Shown in pieces: positions 1 to 11,879 of a DNA stretch of 64,000 nt; the stretch's first letter is position 1, and each line of letters starts with the position of its first letter. Made by a program: the position numbers and the translations under genes. Where the stretch lies: positions 302,909,466 to 302,973,465 of the forward strand of contig CM057009.1 of assembly GCA_029891345.1 (NCBI GenBank), read 5' to 3'. The notes under the pieces are model-generated. The model worked only from the letters and a program-made list of their open reading frames with translations, was not told the DNA's origin and made no database searches. This stretch comes from Dryococelus australis (Eukaryota > Arthropoda > Insecta > Phasmatodea > Phasmatidae).

Positions 1-1555
1 GTGAATAGAAACAGGAACAGAATATACTACAGAAATTTGTCTTGCATGTACTGTCTCTGCTATAGAAAACGATAAAACACTATTCAGTATTCATTTATGA
101 TCTTAATATATGGATGAAATAATTCCGATGAGGATTGTTTGTTGCAGTTATCAACAGCACTTGATGAGATGGGTGTGGCTTCAGTATTGAATTTTTTTCT
201 TTGACTTTGCGGTTTGGGAAGTTTTTGAAGGAGACTGGAAAAATCATTTTTATAATCATTAGTATTTTTAAATATCATTAGATGGAAATCCTAGCATTAT
301 TTTGTGGCATGAACAAGTCTTGATCGTCTCGGACATGTTTCGCGCGAGGGGTTGAGAGCGCAGCAGAGCCAAGAGGAACTTGACTGGGGGAGGCGTAGCT
401 GGGGGTTGAGACATGGCAGCCTTGCAGACTGCTGGCAACACAGCTCGGCTGTCACCTGTTGTCAAGGTGACACTGGGCCAGTGGCCTTCACCCCCCCCCC
501 CTTTTCTTTTTACTTTTCCGTTCTCTTACACTCCCCAAAAACCTTAAAGAAAAATAAGCGCTGATATTTGTCTAGCTCTGAAATGCACTTTGACACACGG
601 AACATATTATTACATCACATCTGTATGTTCGGTTGGGTTTTATGACAGGCTGGAAAGACAACAGAACCTTGTTAAAATGGGCTCCGAGATACTCGTCAAT
701 GTCTGTATGCGACTGGATGCAGGGCATTGCCAGTTCGCCCTATTTGCATATGTCATAACTGTACCCATCTGTTTTTGTAAAATATAATTCTGTATTTTTT
801 GAATAGGTAACATTTTATTTAATCTGAAACAAAAATTTTTGTTGGCTATTATAAATGCAGTTATCACACCTTTTAAAATCTGGAAAATTAAATAATTTTG
901 TTGGTAATGCCACACGTATTACTTGCTGTGTGCAATATGATGGAATTACGTTTCGGAGACTTATAAACCAATTATGTATGTGCTGAAGACAAATGTGTCT
1001 TGATGCTAAATATGTTATTATTATTCTAACATTTATACTTTAAAATTTAAAAATAGTACAAGAAGCTGTTGTTTTGTGCCAAAAAATTTTAAACAAAGTA
1101 ATTTAATTTTTTGAGAATGTTTACTATTCAGACAATGAAAATTTGTAGTATTACTAACATGCTCATTCACAAATAAATAAAAATATTCAGGGGTAAAGAA
1201 TGTGGCCCTTTGTTATGTCCTATGCTGTAGGACAACACACGATCAGCCACTTCAGACAATATATCAAAGTACTATACTTACCAGAAGAGAAGCAAACATT
1301 CAGCAACAGAAAATTGGGCTCAGAATTGACAATTGCAGTGGCACTCGCAAGAGCTCTTTGAAATATGAATACATTTTGTACTTTCAAGAATATTCACTAC
1401 CAGACACAGAAACACACAATTACAGCCATCTGCCAACCAACTGGCAAACAATTTAAACACTATCACTACCAAAAATACCATTACACTTTTTACTTTCCTC
1501 AATACATCATAAGGACCACATAAAGTTTGGTCATACCAAAGACCCAGAAACTTTA
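1..1555. other. Anonymous AT-rich DNA, no gene recognised
   Basis: I recognise no coding domain on either strand here. There is a C-rich run near 487-500. The short open frames are under 95 codons, overlap on opposite strands and show no domain signature, so I treat them as chance. Exons of a host gene, or mobile-element fragments too decayed to read by eye, cannot be excluded. Confidence 0.5.
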
Positions 1556-1557
1556 TA

Positions 1558-1572
1558 AATATATATGTATAT

Positions 1573-1637
<65 letters not shown>

Positions 1638-1662
1638 CACACACACACACACCCACAGACAC
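1558..1662. repeat. Compound microsatellite (TA)n(GA)n(CA)n
   Basis: Alternating TA runs pass directly into GA and then CA dinucleotides. The same motif classes, in a different order, recur at 15725-15917. Confidence 0.95.
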
Positions 1663-1679
1663 ACACCCCACTACTGTCA

Positions 1680-2420
1680 CATTCATTAAGGCTAAGTTAA
1701 AAGTTGGCAATATTTGACTTTCATTTTTAAACTCTTACGCTGTTTATTTGACTAGAAATCATTATAAACATAGACTCCATCCACACGGACATTCTGGTAA
1801 CATTTGCCTGGATTAGAGTGATATTCCTTTATAATTAATTTACTGTCAAAAAAACAATTATTTTTACAATCATTAAATACTGAAGTAACTTTGAAATTAA
1901 TTTTAGGTACACATGGAAATTTTGATCTTTTATTATGTCCACGGAAACCCTTTCAAAATTTACCATTCTCATTTACTGCGGGCAGAAACTTCCATGTAAT
2001 GAGACAAGGTGTCTCAAAAATATATCCTACTTAATTTTGTATATCATAATTAGTAAATGATTAAATGCCAATAAATGTAATAAATATAATTTTTTTATGT
2101 TTTGTAAAATCTTGCTCCTACATGATAATAGGTGCGTGTCACACAACTACATATGACACAAATTTTTCCCATATTTTTTGTGTAGTTCTTGTGGGAGGCT
2201 AGTGACGCAGAACAAGACAAAATGGCGGACTGAAATTCCACGATCTTTAGTGTGCCCAGAATCCCCTTAAACTCTAATGAAAACAAATTAGGAGAAACGA
2301 AAACACGCAAACACTAAAATCGCTGATCATAATAAGGTTACAGAATTTCAACTTCAACATATGTTATTGATGATCCATGTGCCTTATAAATGGTTATGCA
2401 GTGCCTACAGTCATTGCATC
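1680..2420. other. Intergenic DNA, nothing recognised
   Basis: AT-rich sequence without a supported gene, inverted repeat or tandem repeat. It ends where the Gypsy fossil starts. Confidence 0.5.
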
Positions 2421-2429
2421 AATATAAAA

Positions 2430-3458
2430 TGCTGTGTTTGAGGCAGGAGCACAAATTATACATGCAGGATTTGACAGGTTAGATGCACGTGATCAGGAAC
2501 ATAAACATAATTCGGAGGTCTTTTCACAAAAGCTGAAGGCCAAGTTTGATGATCAGGCACAAAAATTTTGTGAAATGAAAACAGAGCTCACAACTAACAT
2601 TCAAAATCTGGTAATGCATGTTCCAGCCACACAGGAACCTGTAGCAAATGTTAAAAGTTCCAGCTGAACCAATAATCACACCTAACAAGCGCCTGATCTG
2701 CAACACTTAAATTCAGAAAACACTTCTGAGGCTGTGAAACGAAGTTCAGAATTACAAAACACACCTTTTTCTGAATTAAAAACAGAAGAAAAATCCAGCA
2801 AACTTAACATGCAAGTTGAACACAAAAACATACAAGACACAAGCACCGCTTCACAAAATTGTTTAGCAAGCAAAACAGAGAAAGGACACCGCAAAAAGCT
2901 ACCAGAGTATTCACAGTTATATTCAACAAGAGCATAATCCACACACTGTTCTTACCCTTTCATTACAAGCAAGTACAGGGTATTTTCAGTTCTGGAAAGA
3001 TGGAGATTGTACTCAGAGTTGTTTCAAGTGGATTAGAATGTTGTACCAATTAACTTCACTTTAGCAATCATTTGGCAGGACCATAATGTTCCCTGCAGAC
3101 CCAGGTTGAAATGCAGATCTGGATTAGAGGGAATGTCAAATTAGGCAGCACTTTTCTACCTAGACCTAACATAACCGAAGAAGACCCGGAGAAGATCAAA
3201 AGGAAAATTGAAAACCTTATACAGCAACGACATTATACTGCCACTGAAAGCCGCAAGAGACAGCATCAGTAGATCAAGCTATGCAAGTTTCAGCTGGATG
3301 ACTTAGTTCTACGGAGAACTAGCCCCACCAGTTATTTTTGAGGAAGTTACTTCCAAGCTGTTCCTAGTCTTTGAAGGTCTATATTATGTTACAGGTGTAA
3401 TTAACAACAATTGTTATAAGGTATTAAATCTAGAGGATATGCCAGTAGGCAAATAGAA
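2430..3458 (+). mobile_element. Gypsy (Ty3-like) fossil: gag-like start and integrase C-terminal end
   Basis: Positions 2434-2667 encode a charged, helix-prone stretch like the coiled-coil start of many invertebrate Gypsy gag proteins. Positions 3180-3457 encode a Lys/Arg-rich segment, then a short stretch reading FQLDDLVLRR, then one resembling the 'KLFPLYEGPY' strand of the Gypsy integrase C-terminal domain. No protease, reverse transcriptase or integrase core is visible between them, and I find no LTRs. The element is old and broken. The integrase part is a fair match. The gag part is inferred from composition and position. A pogo-like element sits immediately after its end. Confidence 0.55.
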
Positions 3459-3460
3459 TA

Positions 3461-4107
3461 CAGGCAGTCCTCTACTTTCATACATAATGTGTGTAAAAGT
3501 TGAATGTATGAAAGATGAATCATATACGCATGTAATAAGAGGGGTTCCATTCTGAAGTTACAAGAAAATAAAAATAATTATTTTGATACAAAGATAATAC
3601 ATTTAATCGATAATCATTTTATTCTTAAAATGCATTTAATTGAAAATCACTAAAGAATATACATGTTCAATACTTTCTTACCTGAAATGTTGATTTTCAC
3701 CATTTGTATATGTATTTAATTTTATGTACTAGGTGAACAAATAAGGTCATTAAATATGCTTCCTACTTTCTGTAAAATTGGTGTGGAAATGAAACATTTT
3801 ATTTTGTAGGTTGTAAACACTCTATGTAAGAGTTTCTTAAAGATTCGTATATTATTTTAATAGAAGCACTGATTTGTATTGTGCCAATATGACTGCCATA
3901 ACTAAACATTCAGAAAATATAATCCGTGAAACAGGGCAGGCAGTGTTAGATAGCAACTAACAGTACTATATCAATATGTTGGTAGGTTGCTAGATGTATG
4001 AAAGACTAATTCGACCATATGAAAGTTGTGTTAAGAGGTGACAATATGTCATGTATGAAAGTGCGATTTGTACGAATCTGAAATGTATGGAAGTCAAGGA
4101 CTGCCTG
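3461..4107. mobile_element. Non-autonomous pogo/Tigger-like DNA element (647 bp)
   Basis: The left end (CAGGCAGTCC..., 3461-3484) and right end (...GGACTGCCTG, 4084-4107) are inverted repeats that match at 21 of 24 positions. They are flanked on both sides by TA (3459-3460 and 4108-4109), the target duplication expected of the Tc1/mariner/pogo superfamily. CAGG-type ends are typical of pogo/Tigger elements. There is no transposase inside, so it would have moved in trans. It is inserted directly after the integrase end of the Gypsy fossil. Confidence 0.85.
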
Positions 4108-4109
4108 TA

Positions 4110-4615
4110 TAAGAAACCCTCACAAGCCCTGCATAAAAGTCTCGTAGTTACCAGGCAAAGGCTGAATATGATGTCTACCACAAGCCTTTGTATATACTTG
4201 TTTACTTGTCAAAGGAATTTATTATACATGCATCAGAAGATGAGTTGCTAATTCGCTGGTAGTAATGTTCTACAAGAGAGAGAAGTCTTGAGTTTAATTA
4301 TTTGTTGGGTAAAGTGGATATTACACGATACCTGCAGCTGTACTTGATTCTTGTACAATCTACCACACGAGCCGGTATATCAGCCGATATAGGAGCCGCC
4401 ATGGAAGATTCATATTACACGACATAATTTTGCGTACTAGCATTTGGCACACTCTGTGGGTGCGCAGTGTGTGGTTTGTAGAAGGCTAAATATGAACCCC
4501 ATTCCTAGAACTGCTTCCAGTTCGTAACTTGCATAAGCTTATGAAAAAAAACTAGCTAGCACATATTAATATTGCGATATTACTGTTTGCCTTTTACATA
4601 GGCCTAAATTGATTG
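4110..4615. other. Anonymous DNA before the BEL element
   Basis: No gene recognised. The phrase ATATTACACGA occurs twice, near 4320 and 4412, about 92 bp apart. Part of this stretch may be the decayed left LTR of the following BEL element, but I found no matching copy at the other end. Confidence 0.35.
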
Positions 4616-4986
4616 CTTACTGTACTCAGTATAAGTTAAAACAAATAAAAGAACGTGCTCACAAACTTCTAAATGATGAAGCCGTTGCAGCGAATTACCA
4701 CGAGGCGCGGGCATATTTCGATGAAGTAAATAAGATTCAGGGAACAATAAATTCATCAAGCGACTGATTCCTACAGGCAGATCCAGTAGACCTACCCTAA
4801 GATTTCAGCGAAGATATCTTTTTTCATCATCATTCTTCTCTGTCTACCCTTGTTTTAGATACAAGAGCTAGTTTGTATTCCTTTCTTGCCACTGAAGTCG
4901 AGCAAGCACGGACGACTACCATTGTCTCACCATTGAATGTTCCTGCCTAAAATCAATCTGCCAACCTTTTCCGGACAATGGGATGA

Positions 4987-5502
4987 ATGGCCTTACTTTT
5001 GCCAACTTTCAGGCAACGATACATGATAATCCAACTCTCACTGACATTGAAAAAATTTAAATATTTGGTGAGTTGCTTGAAGGGTGGTGCATTTCAAGTG
5101 ACAAAAAATATTCCACTCACTTCAGAAAATTATTCAGTTGCATGGAAGTCTCTGACTTCTCGATTTCAAAATTCCATAAAACTGACCATCTTATACAGCA
5201 GAAGAATTATAGATTTACTTGTAGTTTACTCTGCTCATCATGAGTCTGTCTTGCAATTTATAAATACATTTTTAGAAAATGCCCATGCCTTGGAGGGACT
5301 AGGACATTCCATCACCAAAAGAAACCCTATTCTGGTCACCATTTTACTGAAAAAGTTGAATTTGCCACTACGCACAAAATTTGAAAATTCTTGCTCAGAA
5401 GAAATTTCAAGCTCCTTTCCAAAGGTGGATGAGCTAGTCAAATTCTTGCAGTTAGAACTGGCTAGAATGGAGAGTGCCCATAATGTTGGAGTAAAAAAAT
5501 AG
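4987..5502 (+). pseudogene. BEL/Pao gag fragment (DUF1759-like)
   Basis: This is the longest open stretch in the BEL fossil. It encodes a helix-rich gag segment with the family's 'SYAVAW..L..RF' and 'HALEGLG' type phrases, and it lies just upstream of the CCHC knuckles. It is the capsid-like part of the polyprotein, kept as a relic. Confidence 0.75.
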
Positions 5503-5914
5503 GTCTATTCCAGCTCAAAATACAGTCAGGTCAACCCACAACAAAGCTGTGCTACTACCTAACGCTCTGTCAGCTCCTGCTAAATGTGTGTGTTGTTACC
5601 AGATGTCCCATTCTAATTATCGATGTCCAGACTTTCTGGGAAAATCTCTAAATGGCAGCAGTTGGTGTGCAGTAAACTACTGTGTTTCAATTGTCTCAGG
5701 TCTGCTCACATGGTAGCTAATTGTTCTTCACAGCATACGTGCAGTCAGTGTCGGCAGAAGCACCACTTGTTGTTACATGTAGATCAGATGGCTAAGGTCT
5801 TCAGAATCAGTTCCAGAGGCAACTTTCCATTCACCAACAAATATTGCACCTGATAATCAATCTCAGAACTCAACATTTGTTAGCCTCTCATCACGTAAAA
5901 GTGCTCGTACCACT

Positions 5915-6376
5915 GTGTTGTTTTTGACTGCATTAGTTAAGATTCGGTATGTACAGGGTCAGTACCACAACTGTTGGGCAATATTATATAGTGCGGCACA
6001 AGGAAATTTTTTCACGGAAAGTGTGGCTCGAAAATTGTGTCTGCCTCATTCCCAGAGTATTGAACAAGTATCGGGCTTGTCTCAATGCCATGTTAAAGTT
6101 CATGGTATTGTCACTACTACTATTATACTGGTTGCCACTCACTCATCTTTAGCCCCTCAGTCATTGCTAGTTGTTTCAAAAATCACCCATTCACTGCTTC
6201 CTACTCAAGTGGACCTGGGTATTCGGCAAAAGGTTTTCTCTCTTCCACTTTCTGATCCAGCATTCGACACCCCTAAAATGATAGATCTCATTTTGGGTGC
6301 AGAGATTTTTTTCAGAAGTTCTCATGAGAGGCAAATTCAGTCTGGGAGAAAGTTTGCCAGTTGCACATTAAACTGA
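5915..6376 (+). pseudogene. BEL/Pao aspartic protease region relic
   Basis: The segment sits between the CCHC knuckles and the reverse transcriptase. It carries the DUF1758-type phrases 'SAAQGNFFTESVARKL' and 'LILGAEIFF' expected of the Pao protease. Relic only. Confidence 0.7.
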
Positions 6377-9300
6377 GTTTGGCTGGATTTTGATGGGAAA
6401 ATGTCCAGAAGCAGCATCTCAGACGACAGGACGAACGAGCCCACCCACTGCCTTATTGTGTGAGACCTCATTTGAAGTAACACTAAGAAAATGTTGGGAG
6501 TTGAAGAGCCCCCCTCCTGTTAAGTAATTCTCCCCTGATGATTTTGCATGTGAAATACATTATGTAGACACACATTGTCGGCTCCCCTGTGGACGCTATG
6601 GGGTACGCCTTCCCTTTCATCAAGAGATAATTCCAGGGAACTCGTTGATAGTTGCTGAGAGACTATTAAAATCACTGGAACACCGCCTCCTCACTCAACC
6701 TGATATTCGTTGCATGTATAGAGAGGTCATGGAAAAATATGAAAGTCTGCGGCACATGGAACGGCGGCATGGACAGCGGACACAAGAACCAGGAGTGTAC
6801 TACATTCCTCATCATGAAGTGCTGAAGTCCACTAGTTCAGAGTAGTTTTTGATGCTAGTGCTAAACTGCCCCATGGACATTTATTGAATGACTGTTTGTT
6901 TTCTGGTCCCAAGTTTCAGGCTGACATCACTGACATTATTCGTAAATTTATGACCCACTCAGTTGTCTTCTGTTGTGATATGAAGCAGATGTATCGCCAG
7001 ATCCTTGTACATCCAAATGACCAAAAATATCAGTTAATCCTGTGGCGCCCTGACTCCGTGCGAGAATTACAGGTCTTTCAGTTGAACACTGTGACTTTGG
7101 TGTAAAATGCTCCCCTGTTTTGGCCATATGAACACTGCACCAGTTGGCTGAGAATGAAGGTAACCCCATGCCTCAAAGGTACTGAGAAATGAAACTTTCG
7201 TTGATGACATTACTGGAGCTGCCTCCCTTGAAGATGCTCTGCTCTTGCAGAAGGAGCTAATTGAGTTATTGAAAAAAGTTGGATTTGAGCTCTGCAAATG
7301 GGTAACTAACAGTCCTGAGCTGTTGAAAGGGCTATCCAAAGCAGATTGTGAAACACTCACATTTTAGGATTCTGCTCAGTTTTGTGGTGTTCTTGGAATT
7401 CAGTGGCAGGTTACCAATGACACATTCACTTACTATGTGAATAATATATCAGAAGTGAATTCCAAACGAGCTGTTCTGTCATGCATTGCTAGAATATTTG
7501 ATCCATTGGGATGGCTATCTCCTATTGTGATGTGGGCAAAGGTATTTATGCAGTTGTGGCTGCAGGGACTGGCTTGAGATGATCCACCACCATCATCTTT
7601 CTGTCAGGAATTGCAGCAGTTTTCCTTGACAATCTCAGCAGTGCATCAGCTTTTCATACCTTGCCCCTTTGCCTGTTCTGAGGCTGTAGACTTGCAACTG
7701 CATGGCTTCTCAGATGCATCCGAAAAGGGCTATTCAGCTGTGGTGTACCTCCACTCTGTCCGTGCAAGCGAGCAAATTACGGTCAATATAGTGATTGCCA
7801 AGACCAAAGTTGCTCCTCTGAAACGTGCCTCTCTACCCCGCCTTGAATTATGCGGTGCCCACCTCTTATCAAGGCTTTTATCTCATTGTCAGTAGCTTCT
7901 TGGGAGGCCTATAAAAAATTATCTGTGAATGCATGGTCAGACTCAAGTGTAACACTAGCTTGGATCAAAAGTCGGGGGGACTCTTGACATATCCTCAAGA
8001 CCTATGTTGCTAATATAGTCACTCAGATTCAAGAATGAACATCTACAAACATGTGGCATCATGTATGCTCCACTGATAACCCTGCTGACTGTGCCTCGCG
8101 AGGTTTGTTACCAAAACAATTGACCCCCGAGCACATTTGGTGGTCCGGACCCAGTTGGTTGGTATTTCCTACTTCTCATTGGCCAGAACCCGAATTCCCA
8201 TCGATACCCATGCAGGACTTACCCGATGTGAAGCCACTTGATTCAGCAGCATTAATTGTTACTGGTCCAGCTACTTTACTGTCACGTTTTGAAACCTTTT
8301 CCTCATGGTTGAAGATACAACACACAGTTGCATGGATCATGGGATTCTTCTACCGAGCTAAAGTCGTGCATTGCTGTGAAGGTCCTCTGACTCCTGCTGA
8401 ACTCACCAAGGCCATTCACTAAATTTGTTGGGTGATTCAATAAACCACCTTTCAGAAGTAAATTGAATTGCTACACAAAAGGAAACCATGCTCACCTTGA
8501 ATACAGCACTTGTTGACCTTTCTAGACTCTAGGGCGTTAATCAGAGCGGGTGGGCATCTAGAAAACTCGTCCCTGTATGATAGCACCAAACACCCTATCA
8601 TACTCCCCCATGATAACCAAGTGGTCAAGCTGATGGTCAACCATTATTACTTGGCATTTTTACATGCTGGCCCCCCAACTACTGCACGCAATGTTAGCCC
8701 AGAAATGTTGGATTGTGTCTGCTAGAAACCTGGTTCGGTCTTGTGTCCATAAATGCATAAAATGTTTTTGATGCAAACCCAAATTTACTCCTCAGCTCAT
8801 GGATGATCTTCCCACAGCTTGGGTTACACCCAACCTTCCTTTTACTTGCACTGGAGTATATTTCACAGTTTTCTTCACCATTAGGCTCAGCAAATTGAGG
8901 AGAGCACGTACTCAGAAAGCCTATATTTGTGTGATCATCTGTTTCTCCACCAAAGCAGTACATCTAGAGATTGTGTCTGACTTGACTGCTGAGGCCTTCT
9001 TAGCAGCTCTCAAAACGTTTTGTTGCTCGTAGAGGTATCTGCTCAGATTAGTACACAGACTGTGGCACTAATTTTGTGTGTGCAGCTTCTCAGTTGCAAA
9101 AAAAGTGGCAGAATTTCCTTAGATCAGATGACTTGCGAGAGGCTATTCAATGATTTTTTCTGGCTCATCACATCAACTTTCATTTCAACCCACCTGCAGA
9201 TCCACATCAAGGTGGTATTTGGGAAGCAGCGGTGAAATCAGCAAAGACTGTTTTAAGGAAAGTAATGGGAAACTAAATATTGACCTTTGAAGAGCTCACT

Positions 9301-9599
9301 ACAGTCGCTACCCATGTGGAGCAGCGTTAAATTCACGTCCACTGACTCCCCTAATCTAATGATACTACTGAGCTTATGGCCCTCACTCCAGGACACTTTT
9401 TTATTGGGAGACCTCTCCTGACGTTCCCAGAAGAAGACTATACACACAACAATATGAACCACCTCCCGCGATGGAGATTAGTACAAGCCACCAGACAGCA
9501 CTTCTGGAAGAGGTGGCATCATGAGTACCTCCACACACTGCAGTCATGGAAAATGGACTATTTCCTGTACATTCTATAACTATTTTGTGTGTGTGAGAA

Positions 9600-9800
9600 A
9601 CCATTTTTGTTATTCTTTTTGTGCAGGGACATGCTTATATGAACTACAATCTGCTGCTGAGTGCAAATAAAAACATCTACCACCAGGCAGCACTCTCGTC
9701 AGTATCCAACAAGATGGTATGGTAAGTCGGTTGAATGCTCGTGTCAGCTCGTGTCTTAGGATATAACCCTGGTCCTCCGATTAAGTAAATCTTTTCTTGT
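9600..9800. other. Spacer between the BEL fossil and the mariner-like transposase
   Basis: The sequence just after the BEL C-terminal segment may contain remains of its right LTR. No matching left copy was found, and I could not find inverted repeats for the downstream transposon. Confidence 0.3.
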
Positions 9801-9839
9801 CGCTCCAGACATTCACGTACCTTACAGTGACTGGGAAAT

Positions 9840-10690
9840 AGGCATGTTTCAGCATCTGTGTGGACCTGGTCAAGCAAGAACCGTCCACACTCCGCAGTTT
9901 GAAGAGGCAGTCTTAGAGAATGTAGTGGAAAATGATTCAACAAGCACCAGCGCATTCATACAGAGAATGGATACATCAAATGACAGAGTATGGTCTGTCC
10001 TCCATGAACAGCTACTGCGAACATAACATGTGTGTAGAGTACAAGCACTGGAGCCAGCAGATTATGCCCCTTGGCCAGAATTTTGCTGGTGGTTCATGCA
10101 GCAGAGTGAAATTGATCCTGATTTCCCGGATATTGTAATGTTTACAGATGAAGCCACGTTCACACTGGAAGTCTTTTGCAACAGCAGAAATTGCCATTAG
10201 TGGGACAATGCCAACCCCCATGCATCTATAATGAGAGGCTACCAGTACAACTGTGCCATCAAAATTTGGGCCGGCGTAGTTGGGGGCAATGTTATTAGCC
10301 CATACTTGCTGTTGAACTCTGTGTCAGGATTTCAGTATTATGATTTCCTGCAGTTGAGATTGCCATATTTACTAGAGAATGTTTCACTTGCCATCAGAGA
10401 ATGGATGTGAATGCAACATGATGGTGCACCACCACGTTTCACCAGAATTGTGCGTGACCGCCTCAACACAGCGTATCCCGCTCGCTGAGTAGGATGGATG
10501 GGCCCCGTGCTTTGCCAGCACACTCCGCGGACCTTACGCCATTTGAATTCTTGTTGTGGGTATTTCTTAAGGCATGTGTGTATGAAACACCTTTGGTATC
10601 TGAAGAGGAACTGTTAGCAAGGGTCCTGGCTGCCTCGATCAAGTATGAGACACACCAGGAGTATTTCAATGTATCCACCAGTCTCTAATA
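9840..10690 (+). pseudogene. Tc1/mariner-like (IS630 superfamily) transposase pseudogene, DUF4817 type
   Basis: The N-terminal helix-turn-helix side reads 'CGPGQARTVHTPQFEEAVLENV', a pattern common in insect DUF4817 transposases. The DDE_3 core follows: 'MFTDEATF' near 10140 (first Asp), 'MQHDGAPPRFTR' near 10420 (second Asp), then 'HSADLTPFEFLLW' near 10520 and 'ACVYETPLVSEEELLARV' near 10575-10620. A full gene would have about 350-400 codons. Here the reading frame changes and stop codons fall inside the core (for example after 'NCH' near 10198, after 'REWM' near 10408 and near 10487), so it is a dead copy. The N-terminal part is shortened. Terminal inverted repeats were not identified. Confidence 0.85.
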
Positions 10691-10699
10691 TGCCATATG

Positions 10700-11085
10700 A
10701 GCTACTGCACTGACATTGGGGAGTAGATTTAGAACATTTGTTGTAAAACTGGTTGTGATACTGTCGCCTGCATATTCTCGAATTATTGCAGTGTCTGTTC
10801 TGTTGTGCTGTCAGGTAGTGCCATTAGTACCAATAATGCATTGTTATGTCATGGAATGTACATACATGTGTTGACACACATTATTACAGTCTCATGCTAC
10901 TGGGCCCATTACGTCATTATCACTACTCACCAGGCCATGGTATTGCTAACACACAACATGTAGCATGTGATTTAACTGGAAATGGTATATCTTACAGATT
11001 TGCAACTAGGGGGCCTTTTCATCTAATGGTATCCACATTCAGTTTAACCTCGTGGTGTACATGTTGCATGTTATCATAGGATGAA
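10700..11085. other. Anonymous DNA after the transposase pseudogene
   Basis: No gene recognised. It probably includes the 3' untranslated end of the transposon. Confidence 0.35.
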
Positions 11086-11129
11086 AACCCCTATTATTTA
11101 CCTGATAGAGGTGTGTACGACGTTCCATA

Positions 11130-11204
11130 CCAAGGTCTTGGTTTAAGTAATCCATATACCAATTCACCCAAAGTCTTGGTTTAATTAATCCGTATACCAA
11201 TTTG
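11130..11204. repeat. Short tandem duplication (about 40 bp x 2)
   Basis: The phrase GTCTTGGTTTAA...CCAATT occurs at about 11132-11162 and again at about 11172-11203 with few changes. Confidence 0.85.
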
Positions 11205-11249
11205 TGTTCTTCTAAAGCTTGTTGCCCTCTGCCATTTAGGACTTTTACA

Positions 11250-11340
11250 GTAATTATTATTTGAGGTGGACCATAGGAGTCCTGTACCAATCTTCCTTCT
11301 TTTCCGGTAACAAATCACAAATCACATGCCCAAGTTTGTT
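11250..11340. repeat. Direct repeat, copy 1
   Basis: A block containing GGTGGACCATAGG, CCGGTAACAAATCA and CAAGTTTGTTCAC is repeated in the same order and strand at about 11460-11540. Confidence 0.65.
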
Positions 11341-11459
11341 CACATGTATCCTAAACACGTATAAAGTTATTTTAAGTTAAGTTTATGAGATAAATTTAAG
11401 AGTGATAGTGTAGTTTTACTAATAGGGCAAACATTTTGTTACAAAATAGCTTATATGTC

Positions 11460-11540
11460 ATTATTATTTTAGATGGACCATGGGTATCCTTTGCCGGTAA
11501 CGAATCATGTGTCCAAATTTGTACACTAAATGTCATATTT
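11460..11540. repeat. Direct repeat, copy 2
   Basis: It carries GATGGACCATGGG, CCGGTAACGAATCA and CAAATTTGTACAC, matching the block at about 11250-11340. A poly-G run follows at about 11628-11642. Confidence 0.65.
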
Positions 11541-11879
11541 GTGAGGCGGGGGAGAGGTGGGATGAGATCCTTATTTACCCATATGCTGGAAAGAAATTTG
11601 TGTAACAGGGGGTTGTGTAGTATTTTGCGGGGGGGGGGGGGGGAAGTGAAGTTGACTACCTCCATAGCACAGGGTTCATTCCAACTGCTGGCCGCCCACA
11701 TGTCAATGCAAAACTCATCATACAATTTTGCTAATGTTTTTGTGAATACTAGTGTAGGTGCAAATCTATACATTCCTTGCCAAATGACTGTATTTACCAA
11801 ATCAATACAACACAACCCTTATATGCATCCTATTTTCTATCACCTACAGATGTCTGTGATATAATTAATAATATAAATT

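Larger units (their letters stand above)
4620..9595 (+). mobile_element. BEL/Pao LTR retrotransposon fossil, gag-pol
   Basis: The domain order is that of BEL/Pao. A gag start lies at about 4640-4770 and the gag body (DUF1759 type) at 4987-5502. CCHC knuckles lie at about 5590-5780, with CFNCLRSAHMVANC readable. The DUF1758/A17-type aspartic protease region is at 5915-6376. Reverse transcriptase is at about 6560-7530, including a DMKQMYRQI block near 6978. The RNase H-like segment is at about 7600-7900 (GFSDASEKGYSAVVY). The integrase zinc and core regions are at about 8500-9260 (FSTKAVHLE, then HQGGIWEAAVK). The C-terminal DUF5641-like segment is at 9376-9545 (PGHFFIGRPL). No LTR pair was found. 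It is old and broken in many places, and it reads in one direction throughout. Confidence 0.9.
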
